From: Akkermansiaceae bacterium
GTDB taxonomy: Bacteria > Verrucomicrobiota > Verrucomicrobiia > Verrucomicrobiales > Akkermansiaceae
NCBI GenBank assembly: GCA_905181965.1
Contig: CAJIZY010000003.1
Span: 62,001 to 126,000, forward strand
Direction: 5' to 3'
Length of the DNA stretch: 64,000 nt
How positions within the stretch are numbered: position 1 is the stretch's first letter; every line of letters starts with the position of its first letter. Below, in pieces: positions 37,101 through 44,759 of the stretch. Both the position numbers and the translations under genes were made by a program. The notes beneath the pieces were generated by a model. The model did no database searches. It saw only the letters and a list, made by a program, of their open reading frames with translations, and was not told where the DNA came from.

Positions 37101-38682
37101 TGGAATCGGAGAATTCACCGACGCCGTCGCCCAGAAGGGAATGAAACATGCCGACCCCCATGTGCGCGCCTGGGCAGTCCGCCTGCTTGGCGATCCCCGA
37201 GCCACACTTCCCTTCGAAACCTACGAGGTGATGTCTGCACTCACTGAGAATGAGAACCACCCAGTGGTCATTTCCCAATTGGCTTCCACCGCACAGCGCC
37301 TGCCAGTGCCCCAGGCATTGCCGATCATCGGCGTGCTCACCAGCCGCGATGCCTTTGCGAGCGATTCGTTCATTCCCCAACAGATCTGGTGGGCGCTTGA
37401 ATCGGCGATCGGACGAGATGCAAAAAGTGCGCTAACTTTGCTCGATCAGGCCGAATTTTGGAACCATGCGATCTTTACTCAAGTGCTCGCCGAGCGCATC
37501 GGGCGACGCTTCATGGCCGATCGCAACGATGCCAACATGACAATCTGCGCCCAACTACTGGAACGCGCGCCTAACGCAGACACCGTCAAACACCTCCTCC
37601 GTGGGATGGAACTGGCACTGCAGGGAATGGCGATCGACTCCGTCCCAGCGGAATTTGACGCCGTGTTCAGCCGGCTCTGGAAAAAGTATCCATCAGACCA
37701 GCAACTGATCAGCTTTGCCCTGCGACTCAACAGCCAGGAAGCGCTCAAGGTTGCGCGCGCGACCATCATCGATACGTCTCGGCCGGAAGCGGAACGCGTG
37801 GGCTACATCGAGAAACTATCGCAGATGGGCGATGCCGACGCGGAACTGGCGCTACTGAAACTTGTCGGGCTGCCTGCGAAGGACGTATCGGCCCGGCTGC
37901 GCATGGCCGCTCTAAACGCGCTCCGGCGCTACAGTGGTAACGGGATCCCGGCCGCTCTGCTGGGAGCCTACGACTCGATGGAACCCGATCTCCGCCAGAC
38001 CGCACAGTCGATTCTATCTGGCCGCCCGAGCTGGGCGACGCAGTTGCTCGAGGCGGTCGACGCAGAAAAAGTCGCGCGGGAAAGCGTCACATTTGATGCC
38101 CTTTTGCTCATTCAGAGCCGCGGTGACGAAAAGGTCAAAGCCATCATCAAAAAACACTGGGGGTCGTTACGCAAGCCTGCCAAGGAAAAAGCCGCGCGCA
38201 TCGATGCGATCAAGAAACTACTGGCCGGCGATGGGGCACGCGGCGACGTCGCACGCGGGCGCACACTTTATACAGCGAGCTGTGCCGCCTGTCACAAGCT
38301 TGGAGACCTCGGGCGAGACATCGCGCCTGAACTCACAGGATACGAGCGCGGGAATCTTGACTTTCTTCTCCCGGCTATCGTCGACCCGAATCTCGGAGTT
38401 CGCGAAGAATATGAGCTCGTAACACTAACATTACGTCAAGACGATGGGGCGGAGGCCGCTGAGACAACTGCCTTGACCGGATTCGTCAGCGACGCGACCG
38501 ACCAGACGGTCACACTGAAGGACCTCGTCGGAAACAAGACCTTGATCGCGAAACGGGACATCGCCGACCAGAGCCGGGCCGCCATTTCGGTAATGCCCGA
38601 AGGTTTGCTCGATGCTCTGACCGACCAGCAGATCCGCGACTTGTTCGCGTTTCTTCAATTGAAGGATGCCACGAAGAAGTAG
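34138..38682 (+). CDS. ThuA domain, GH2-like sandwich, PVC-type dehydrogenase propeller, HEAT repeats and cytochrome c (C-terminal part of the fusion)
   Basis: Reads on from the isochorismatase domain. A ThuA-like domain (34250-34930; VLVLSARRQALPKDQLDAVR, LGGNYVGHYGG) comes first. A jelly-roll sandwich (about 35060-35500; FAWYRAYVKIPKEW, DEGFFNGQRLG) follows, like the sugar-binding domain of GH2 enzymes. The PVC-type membrane-bound-dehydrogenase propeller (about 35740-36900) has VDFDERGRMWVAEY, DLDGDGTYE and HSVANGLTWGPDGWLYGG. HEAT-like helical repeats (36930-38200) are next, then a C-terminal heme domain with CAACHKLG and LPAIVDPNLGVREEYE. PVC heme-binding CxxCH proteins normally have the last three parts; the N-terminal isochorismatase plus ThuA fusion is unusual. 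It is probably periplasmic and oxidises a polyol or sugar derivative (inference). GC content looks higher than in flanking genes. Confidence 0.82.
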   Translation, partial: VSHYRGTDLIVEHIEKYVAGTITSDQVIGGEPFKFKWDVPTKVVIAIAEPEYKTWETLPALAEKIWTEDRGFEVQVVIGDPNKHTLPGLADALKDADVLVLSARRQALPKDQLDAVRAFLASGKGLLAIRTSSHAFFARGKGPEGHAEWPEFDAEVLGGNYVGHYGGKEIPQITVAKGAEKRLILDGVNLPHISNGSLYKAKPIARDAAPLLIGTIVGKDPEPVAWTRVYGSSKIFYTSLGHVSDFEQPGFLKLIWNAMEWVRTLPSDAHLKNAGNAVVEPSKKTSSAPGAKPPEESLLTLKPGAGLAIDLAVADHEGWTALPVPNATGWETGADGEFANHDGFAWYRAYVKIPKEWQGSRLLLIAGSIDNVDEGFFNGQRLGANGSMPPLYNNPASPIRRPFVIEPDLVRFGEVNLIAWRIYDKDGKGGIIEGPIHLTRAEDAIDLSGQWLFHAGDAPAWASWWHDPGSADGKLEAEAFFNLAGAKHAGHRGLVAADIAYRERMIAAVYKRFEGNNNPFAKNDDKGDPKSPEDSLATLKIADGLAVDNVLAEPVITQPLYVDFDERGRMWVAEYIQYPNPAGLKVLTWDAHLRKVFDQVPPPPPYQKPEQRKFLGADIISVHEDLDGDGTYETSRNVLEGLNMANSIVRGWGGLWVMHTPYLLFYRDQDGDDIPEGDPEIRLAGFGLEDTHSVANGLTWGPDGWLYGGQGSTVTARIRAHLSASDKRTTFMGQAIWRYHPESHLFELFAEGGWNTFGVDFDDQGRVYSGTNSNLQAVYFVQDGFYQKGFGKHGPHTNPYAFGYFGGLPIKGENVRLVHQWIHYKSGAIPSLEGLLVGGNSLASKVHALRMEPDGSSFKTVEAANPIKTDHKWFRPVHCTAGPDGAIYFSDFYDARITHVDPRDNWDRERGRIIRLRAADAKPGKAPDLSKKTSLELVKLLADHNQWVRRTAQRLLADRRDKSVQPDLITGLVSPAGQLALESLWALNGIGEFTDAVAQKGMKHADPHVRAWAVRLLGDPRATLPFETYEVMSALTENENHPVVISQLASTAQRLPVPQALPIIGVLTSRDAFASDSFIPQQIWWALESAIGRDAKSALTLLDQAEFWNHAIFTQVLAERIGRRFMADRNDANMTICAQLLERAPNADTVKHLLRGMELALQGMAIDSVPAEFDAVFSRLWKKYPSDQQLISFALRLNSQEALKVARATIIDTSRPEAERVGYIEKLSQMGDADAELALLKLVGLPAKDVSARLRMAALNALRRYSGNGIPAALLGAYDSMEPDLRQTAQSILSGRPSWATQLLEAVDAEKVARESVTFDALLLIQSRGDEKVKAIIKKHWGSLRKPAKEKAARIDAIKKLLAGDGARGDVARGRTLYTASCAACHKLGDLGRDIAPELTGYERGNLDFLLPAIVDPNLGVREEYELVTLTLRQDDGAEAAETTALTGFVSDATDQTVTLKDLVGNKTLIAKRDIADQSRAAISVMPEGLLDALTDQQIRDLFAFLQLKDATKK

Positions 38683-38821
38683 GCTATCGGGCAGTCGTGG
38701 GTAGCACTCTGAGAGCAGTAGATCCGACGGTTGGGGGGAGACGAACAAAAAATTATCACTCACGCGAATGCGCGATAGCATGGGGGATGCCCTTGGAGCA
38801 GATTAGGACTAGGATCCCTCT

Positions 38822-39016
38822 ATGGCCAAGTTCCGTCTTTCCATGTTTCACCTGTCCAAATCCCTTAACGCCATGTTTCGTTTATCTACCTCGATCTCCA
38901 CCTATGTCCTGCTCGCCCTATTGGCCGGAGGCTCTAGCTGGGCTGTGGAGGTCGAGGAGGAGGAAGGGCCCTGGTGGTCGCTACTGCCTCTGGTGAAGCC
39001 GGCAGTTCCCGACGAC
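38822..39016 (+). pseudogene. 5' fragment of a PSD1/DUF1549-like gene cut off at a leader repeat
   Basis: From ATG 38822 or, better, ATG 38873 the frame gives a signal peptide (STYVLLALLAGGSSWAVEV) and then EEGPWWSLLPLVKPAVPDD. The last part is the typical bridge just before the NPIDxFI start of DUF1549. Homology stops exactly where leader repeat copy 2 begins (39014), and the rest of the frame is repeat sequence. No other part of the gene is found downstream. I read it as a remnant left by recombination at the repeat; the short length makes the family call moderate. Confidence 0.5.
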
Positions 39017-39140
39017 AACCCCCTTTCTCCCCCATGTATTCCGCCAAACCCGGGCTTCCGCGACCTTTCCTACAAAAGCAAATTCCTAGCAGTGTTTTGC
39101 CAAGAGAAATTTCCTAGCAGTAACAGTAATTTTCTAGCAG
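39014..39140 (+). repeat. TTCCTAGCAG leader repeat, copy 2 with triplicated tail
   Basis: 39014-39093 is 77/80 identical to copy 1. The tail signature then recurs twice more in degenerate form: AAATTTCCTAGCAGT (39107-39121) and AATTTTCTAGCAGC (39128-39141). The start codon of the C25-like gene follows after 10 nt. No copy of the gene upstream of copy 1 is present here, so only the repeat is shared. Confidence 0.85.
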
Positions 39141-39150
39141 CTTTACGATC

Positions 39151-40525
39151 ATGGAATTGAAACACGCTCTGAGGCTTGTCGGCATCGCTATTTTTTTAAC
39201 ATCGCCCGCTAAGCTGCAAGCCGACGACAGCTATGCCATAGTGGTAAGCAAGGACACCCATGCACACGCCGATTGGGCGCCAGTCGTCGAGGCGCTGCGC
39301 AGCAAGCACAGCGGTATTGTAATCGAGTACGAGAAAAATCTTTCGGAAAGCCTCCCAGCGTTACAAGCAGCGTTCCCGAAATATACCTGTATCGTCGCCA
39401 AGCCGGAAGATGCGGGACGTGCCTTCGTAGCCGCCGCCCATCAACTCACCCGTCAACTCGACGCGGATCCCTACCCCGACACCATCTGGGCCATTGTCAC
39501 AGGGTATGAATCGGCTGATGCCTTGCGCATAGCCAAGCATGCCAAACCGCTAACGGTAAAACGCGCTCTTTCCGGGACGGTCGGTTCACCTTTGGACGCC
39601 TATGAGGAAGGCGTCATGTTCAACGAACTAAAAGCCAATGCGATGTGGGAAAAAGTCTTAGGTCAAACCGTTACCCGCAAGTCCTGCCCCCAAGATACCA
39701 CCAAGCTTATTGTCGATTCGCTAAACGACTACAAACCGGACGTCTTCATCACCAGCGGTCACGCTACGGAGCGTGATTGGCAACTGGGCTTCACCTATCG
39801 CAACGGCTACTTCAAATGCAAAAATGGGCAGCTCTTTGGTCAGGATTCGTCGGGCGGACGCCATGACATCAACTCGCCCAATCCAAAGGTTCACCTGCCC
39901 GTCGGCAACTGTCTAATCGCGCACGTTTCCAATCGCGAATGCATGGCGCTGGCGCTGATGCATTCTGCCGGCGTAAATCAAATGGTGGGCTACACCATCC
40001 CCACGGGCTACGGCTACGGCGGTTGGGGCGTAAAGGACTACTTTTCGGAATTGCAGGCGGGGCGCTTTAGCCTATCGGAAGCGCATCACGCCAACCAAAT
40101 CGCCCTCAACTACAACATTGAGATGTTGGCAAAATCCGGTAAGCGCATCCACGGTCTTAGCGGCGATCGCGACGTGGTCGTGCTCTACGGCGACCCCGCT
40201 TGGGAAGCGCGTATGCCAAAACGCCAATTGCCTTGGACCCAGACCCTCAGCAAAAAAGGCGGTATCTATACCTTTACCGTTATCGCCAACCAACGCGGCG
40301 ACTGGGACAATCGGCCCGTTGTCCACCTTCTACCGAAACGCCTCACCAACGTGAAACTTCTTACCGGAGGAGAACTCAACCCCGTCATCGGCGATAATTT
40401 CATTCTCATCAAGTTTTTTAAGTATAGCTCCCATGAAGGGGAATCGCGGCGAGGCAATTCCGATCCGCGGCGACTATGAAAAAGGCCAGACCTTCACCAT
40501 CACCTTCTCGGGAGAAGTCATCTAG
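39151..40525 (+). CDS. Secreted C25/caspase-like cysteine peptidase-fold protein (frameshift near 3' end)
   Basis: Signal peptide at residues 1-24 (up to LQADD). The core resembles the gingipain/caspase fold: a first alpha/beta unit (SYAIVVSKDT, CIVAKPEDAGRAF), then VFITSGHATERDW with the candidate catalytic His (H204) and VHLPVGNCLIAHVSNREC with the candidate Cys (C254). QMVGYTIPTGYGYGGWGVKDYF follows. These features point to C25-like clan CD proteins; activity is not proven. The frame as read ends at 40479 after unrelated residues. Deleting one T from the six T at 40414-40419 gives KFLSIAPMKGNRGEAIPIRG...TFSGEVI and a stop at 40523-40525 (about 457 residues). It starts 10 nt after leader repeat copy 2. 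Confidence 0.65.
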
Positions 40526-40590
40526 TGGAACATCCTCAAACGCCACCACACCACCAAGCGCAACTTCAAGATCGAGACCATGGAGCCCAT

Positions 40591-40630
40591 AACCTCCTTT
40601 TCTCCCCTCCTCCGTTCCAGTTCTCGGAGG
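40591..40630 (+). repeat. Partial leader repeat upstream of the MscS gene, with hairpin
   Basis: AACCTCCTTTTCTCCCCTCC followed by TCCGTTCCAG matches the 5' half of the repeat copy at 42275 (CTTTCTCCACCCTCCGTTCC); the TTCCTAGCAG tail is missing. CCTCCG (40609-40614) and CGGAGG (40625-40630) can form a 6-bp stem with a 10-nt loop. It lies 50 nt upstream of the MscS start. Confidence 0.55.
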
Positions 40631-40680
40631 GAATACCATTGGAATAAAGCGAGATTTGTTGTAGGCAACATAGCACCTTA

Positions 40681-42063
40681 ATGTTCACAGATTTTTTCAA
40701 TTCTCTGGTAGACTTGTTCGATGATCAATCAGATTGGATCCAATGGGCCGTAGTAGCTGGCTGTCTTGGATTCACCTTCGTGATCAAGAAGGCAATAAAG
40801 CACTATTTTAACAAGACGGATACCAAGTTTAAAAGGCACTGTAAATCCGCATTCGATAACTACGACGGACTTCGCACCTATCCCTGTATTCTTGTGTTTT
40901 TCTTGGTGGTAGCATTGAATACTGTCCCTCTCTTTGATCTGGAATCGCGTTACATCAAGGTCATTTCTTATTTGGTGTCAGCCTACTGCGTCTACAATCT
41001 AGTAAACGTATTCTCAAGGGGACATTTTGTTCCCAAAGTACTTGGCTTACTGATCTATATTACATTGGCCCTCTCCTTAATAGGTTGGCTCGAACCACTC
41101 AAGCAAGCGATGTCGAACGCTGCGATTCCGGTCGGTGATATTCGTCTTGATCTCTGGCGGATTCTCTCGGGGATTGTGATTCTATTAGTGCTTCTTTGGC
41201 TCGCCGGAGTGATTAGTAATCTTATAGAGGTAGGGGCTCGGCGCAATAGGTCGCTACCTCCCACGATGCGAGTCCTTGTCATGAAGGCGTCTCGCCTCTT
41301 TCTCTATGTGGTGGCAATTTTAATTTCTTTGAAGACATCTGGCGTCGACCTCAGTGCTCTCGCCTTTTTTTCAGGAGCCCTTGGTTTGGGATTAGGTTTT
41401 GGTTTGCAGAAGGTCATTTCTAATTTGGTTTCAGGTGTGATCATTCTGCTGGATAAATCGATCAAGCCTGGCGACGTCATCGAGATCGACGGCACCTATG
41501 GTTGGATCAATACGCTCCGAACTAGATATGTATCTGTCCTCACACGCGATCGTAAAGAGATCTTGATTCCCAATGAAGACTTTGTCACCAACAAGGTAAT
41601 AAACTGGTCTTTCTCGGATACTTTTGTGCGGATTAAGGCAAATGTGGGGATCTCTTATGACGCGGATGTTGATCAAGCGATCGAGTGCTGCATCACGGCT
41701 GCGGAAAGTATCCCGCGCGTTGTAGGCAATCCTTCTCCCAAGTGCCTGCTGGTGGGCTTTGGAGATTCATCGATCGATTTGCAGATTCGCTTCTGGATCA
41801 ATGATGCTAACGAGGGCGTAGCCAATGTGCGTTCCGCTGTGCTGTTGCAGGTGTGGAGGGAGTTTAAGGCAAACAATATCGAAATCCCATTCCCGCAGCG
41901 TGAGATTCGCATGAAGGATATTTCTGGTGGCGGACAAGTTGGCTTTTCAGGAACGGTGGGGAATTTCGATCCTAACGACCCAGACGATGCGGCGGAAGCT
42001 AGGGAAATCGAGGAAATAATAAAGGCTTCAGAGAACAACTCCGAGGCCGATAAGAAAAAATAA
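40681..42063 (+). CDS. MscS family mechanosensitive ion channel
   Basis: A 460-residue inner-membrane protein with about five membrane segments in the first 240 residues. The pore helix region is LSALAFFSGALGLGLGFGLQ (Gly/Ala-rich TM3), followed by KVISNLVSGVIILLDKSIKPGD and the beta domain (IEIDGTYGWINTLRTRYVSVLTRDRKEILIPNE). These are the hallmark of the MscS channel that releases solutes on hypo-osmotic shock. The C-terminus (residues about 415-460) is acidic and probably disordered. It is a single gene with leader repeat remnants on both sides. Confident on the family, not on which solutes pass. Confidence 0.9.
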   Translation: MFTDFFNSLVDLFDDQSDWIQWAVVAGCLGFTFVIKKAIKHYFNKTDTKFKRHCKSAFDNYDGLRTYPCILVFFLVVALNTVPLFDLESRYIKVISYLVSAYCVYNLVNVFSRGHFVPKVLGLLIYITLALSLIGWLEPLKQAMSNAAIPVGDIRLDLWRILSGIVILLVLLWLAGVISNLIEVGARRNRSLPPTMRVLVMKASRLFLYVVAILISLKTSGVDLSALAFFSGALGLGLGFGLQKVISNLVSGVIILLDKSIKPGDVIEIDGTYGWINTLRTRYVSVLTRDRKEILIPNEDFVTNKVINWSFSDTFVRIKANVGISYDADVDQAIECCITAAESIPRVVGNPSPKCLLVGFGDSSIDLQIRFWINDANEGVANVRSAVLLQVWREFKANNIEIPFPQREIRMKDISGGGQVGFSGTVGNFDPNDPDDAAEAREIEEIIKASENNSEADKKK

Positions 42064-42440
42064 TAGTGGAGACTAGCTAAGTTCTTCTGTTGCGAGCTCG
42101 AATTACTCGTCTAGACCATATTGCCCATTTCAATGATCATGTCTTGGTTCCATACAGGATCTCAAACAAAGTTCTCAGGGCATCGTCAATACCTTCGACG
42201 CCCAAGATGCGTGATTGTGTATCAGCAGCGATCACTGGCCCCATGCCGGGGCCTTAGCAAAAACGTATCATCTACTTTCTCCACCCTCCGTTCCGGTCCA
42301 AAGGCGACATCAAGGCCCTCCCGCCATAGGAAAACTCCTAACAGTTCAGTGAAAAAACAGCGAAGACCAAGTTTGCGGTGCTGCGTCAGGCTCATTGGAA
42401 ACTCGCCTAGGCGGTCATCTTTGGCCAGTGAGGCGCTGTT
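42064..42440 (+). other. Spacer between convergent genes, containing leader repeat copy 3
   Basis: No coding sequence is supported. 42275-42351 is a diverged copy of the leader repeat: CTTTCTCC, CTCCGTTCCGGTCCAAA, GGCCCTCCCGCC, then AAACTCCTAACAGTTCAG. It is the only recognisable copy with no plus-strand gene just downstream; the next gene is on the opposite strand. This suggests either loss of the former downstream gene or that the element is not strictly a leader. Confidence 0.65.
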
Positions 42441-43742
42441 TCAGGTGGGTCGACTCCGGGTCCGGCCACTCCTTAGGATTAGGAAGGCACTGGCCAGAAT
42501 GAGCCCGGCCGATCCGATCGAAAGGATATAGGTGAAGGAGCGGAAAAATTCCAGGCGGGTGGCCTCGCCTACAACTAGATCTTTGAACAGGAGAATCGCA
42601 ACCGAACCGGTGTAGCCGAGGGCGTCGGCAACATAGATGGCAAAAACCGCTGTTCCGATCACATGAGCTTTGGCGATTATCCGATCGAACAGGATCGAGC
42701 CGTAAGGAACATAGGCAAGGTAGGAGCCAATCCCGATGAGGATCATCCAGGTGAGGCCGTTGATTGCGCCGCGGTCGAATAAGAGAGTGCTGACTCCCAG
42801 CGAGAGGGCGCCGAAGATCATCAGCGAGAATGCAGCGAGCAGCCCGAAAAAATTATCGCGAATACAGAAGAGGAGCGCGAGAGGGACGAGGACTCCGAAT
42901 GCCACCCAAGTCTCACTCTTGGAAAAAATGCCCGGTTTCTCGCCGTAGCCCAGCTCGGAGAATATTTCGACTCCGTAGTTGTCCCTGTAATCGCGGAAGG
43001 CGGTGAGGAAAATGTAGGCAAAGAACAGCATCGTCAGCGGCAGGAAGAAACGTCTGAGGAAGCTGATGCGGTGGGCTCCGTCCATCGGCTCCCGGGGACT
43101 TCGCTCCTCCTCGTCGTCGGCGTCCGGGTCCGGGAGCTGATCGAGCAGGAACGTCGAGACAACAAAGGGTATGAGGAATATCAGACCAGTGGTAAACGGC
43201 ATCCAGAACTCTGATACTCCATGGTGGTCCATGAGCCAGCGACCGACGTCCTTCACGACACCGCTTGCGAGGATAAAGGAACAGGAGAGGCCCGCGAGAA
43301 GGAGCTCCGAGGTCCGGCGCCCCTCCAAGTACCAGACAACCAAACCCCAGACCATTCCCAGGGGGAGACCGTTTGCAAAGAGGGCCAGGATCTTGAGTTG
43401 CGGGGGTAGCACCGCGAAGAGCAACAGCGCGATTTCGGCGACGGTCACCAGGCCAATAAGCATGGCCAGCCTCCTGCCGCGCGTCATCTCCGAGCAGAAC
43501 TTGATGCCCAAATACTTGGACAGAGCGTATCCGATAACCTGGCTGATCACGAATGCCGTCTTCAGTTCGACCTGTGTCCCAAACAGTGCAAGTCCCTCGT
43601 ACTGAGCAGCCGAGAACGGCTTGCGAAAGGCGTACATGCAAAAGTAGGTCGAGAAGGACGTGCCGATGGCAAACACCACCAGCACCCACGCCGGAGCGCC
43701 CGCCAGCCACCGGGTCAAACGTCCACGATCTCCGCGAAGCAC
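42441..43742 (-). CDS. DUF5690 / major-facilitator-like membrane transporter
   Basis: A 433-residue protein with about 12 predicted membrane segments. The N-terminal motif YFCMYAFRKPFSAAQYEG resembles the GlpT/UhpT-type start of MFS transporters and is the signature of DUF5690 proteins. A loop rich in Asp/Glu (about 200-225) separates the two halves. It starts with GTG at 43742, whose first base is the last base of the methyltransferase TAG stop, so the two are translationally coupled. Substrate unknown; the coupling suggests export or uptake of something the methyltransferase modifies. The gene is GC-rich relative to most of the window. Confidence 0.7.
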   Translation of the reverse strand: MLRGDRGRLTRWLAGAPAWVLVVFAIGTSFSTYFCMYAFRKPFSAAQYEGLALFGTQVELKTAFVISQVIGYALSKYLGIKFCSEMTRGRRLAMLIGLVTVAEIALLLFAVLPPQLKILALFANGLPLGMVWGLVVWYLEGRRTSELLLAGLSCSFILASGVVKDVGRWLMDHHGVSEFWMPFTTGLIFLIPFVVSTFLLDQLPDPDADDEEERSPREPMDGAHRISFLRRFFLPLTMLFFAYIFLTAFRDYRDNYGVEIFSELGYGEKPGIFSKSETWVAFGVLVPLALLFCIRDNFFGLLAAFSLMIFGALSLGVSTLLFDRGAINGLTWMILIGIGSYLAYVPYGSILFDRIIAKAHVIGTAVFAIYVADALGYTGSVAILLFKDLVVGEATRLEFFRSFTYILSIGSAGLILASAFLILRSGRTRSRPT

Positions 43743-44572
43743 TACGACGAAGGCTTCCTGCCAATGACGAAGGTTGCCTGTCCGTGCTGCCGGCGGCGTT
43801 CTTCTCGTTCGGCGAGGAACGCTTGAAGCGTTCCTTCTGCGCTCATGCGCTTGATTTCAGCGTTCGCGTTTTCCAATTCTTCAGCCGCGACGAGGGCCCA
43901 GCTGGAGTCTCCATCGCGCCACTCCTGTCGCGTCGGTCCGAGCGGGTCGAGGTAGGTTTCTCCCTGCAGTACTTCGTCAAGGGAAACCAGTCGGCCACCC
44001 GGTTCCAGGCCGGACTCGCTCATGCCCTGCTCTAGAAGGTCTAGGGGAATGAACCGCTTGACCAGTCGGTCGATCGCTTCGGGGATGAGTGCAGAATACC
44101 AATAGCCCTGACGGTACTGCTCGTGGTAGCAAGTTTGGATCACCAAAGTCCCGCCCGGTGCGAGCACCCGTGAGAACTCGGCAACCGAGCTTCGTGTCGC
44201 GGCGAAGCTCTCATCAGATCCATCCTCCAGATGGTGGAGCACGTAGTTCACCACCACCCCATCGCAGGACCCTGATTCAATAGGTAGCTCGAGGACGGAA
44301 CCCTGTTGCAGTGTCACCTCCTGATGATTCGCCATCTTCGTCCGCGCGGTTTCCAGCATACCCGGGTTGAGTTCCACGCCTTCCACTCGTGCCACTTTGC
44401 CGGCGAGGGCAGGCAGGTAGTTTCCCGTTCCACATCCGGCGTCGAGGACGGTTTGATCGCCGAGGGGCCTGGAGCCGCAGGTTAAGGCTCCGAATATTAA
44501 TTCCTGACCGACAGGTCGTCGGGTCAGATCGTAATTCTCGCTGGTGTTCGTGTAGTTTTCAAAAAGGGACAT
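43742..44572 (-). CDS. Class I SAM-dependent methyltransferase coupled to DUF5690 transporter
   Basis: A 276-residue cytoplasmic protein. Motif I is VLDAGCGTGNYLPAL (about residues 42-56), followed by VEGVELNPGML (acidic end of strand 2) and CDGVVVNYVLHHLED (motif IV). This is a UbiE/Methyltransf_11 type fold acting on a small molecule. It continues LAPGGTLVIQTCYHE. The start is ATG 44572, with a spacer of 187 nt before the sulfatase gene upstream on the same strand. The stop TAG overlaps the GTG start of the transporter. Confidence 0.78.
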   Translation of the reverse strand: MSLFENYTNTSENYDLTRRPVGQELIFGALTCGSRPLGDQTVLDAGCGTGNYLPALAGKVARVEGVELNPGMLETARTKMANHQEVTLQQGSVLELPIESGSCDGVVVNYVLHHLEDGSDESFAATRSSVAEFSRVLAPGGTLVIQTCYHEQYRQGYWYSALIPEAIDRLVKRFIPLDLLEQGMSESGLEPGGRLVSLDEVLQGETYLDPLGPTRQEWRDGDSSWALVAAEELENANAEIKRMSAEGTLQAFLAEREERRRQHGQATFVIGRKPSS

Positions 44573-44759
44573 AATAAGAGGTTTTTAATCCGTGGCAGGT
44601 TACTTACCCAAAGCAATGATGAACTTCTCTCCATTTCGCCGGACACAGGAATGAAGAGCGCAATACGGAGATTTCATGGACACGGGCGTCTTCGCCAAGG
44701 ATGAGTCACCCCCCCTTTTTTCCTCCGCCCCCTTCAACGACGCCCTAAGGCGCTCTGGC

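Noticed and set aside
38822-39160. A complete 112-residue small gene
   Set aside because: Its second half is leader repeat sequence; only the first part looks like a gene (a PSD1 fragment), so it is listed as a pseudogene.
44700-44745. Pyrimidine-rich stretch resembling the 5' block of the leader repeat
   Set aside because: Only low-complexity similarity; the middle and TTCCTAGCAG blocks are absent.
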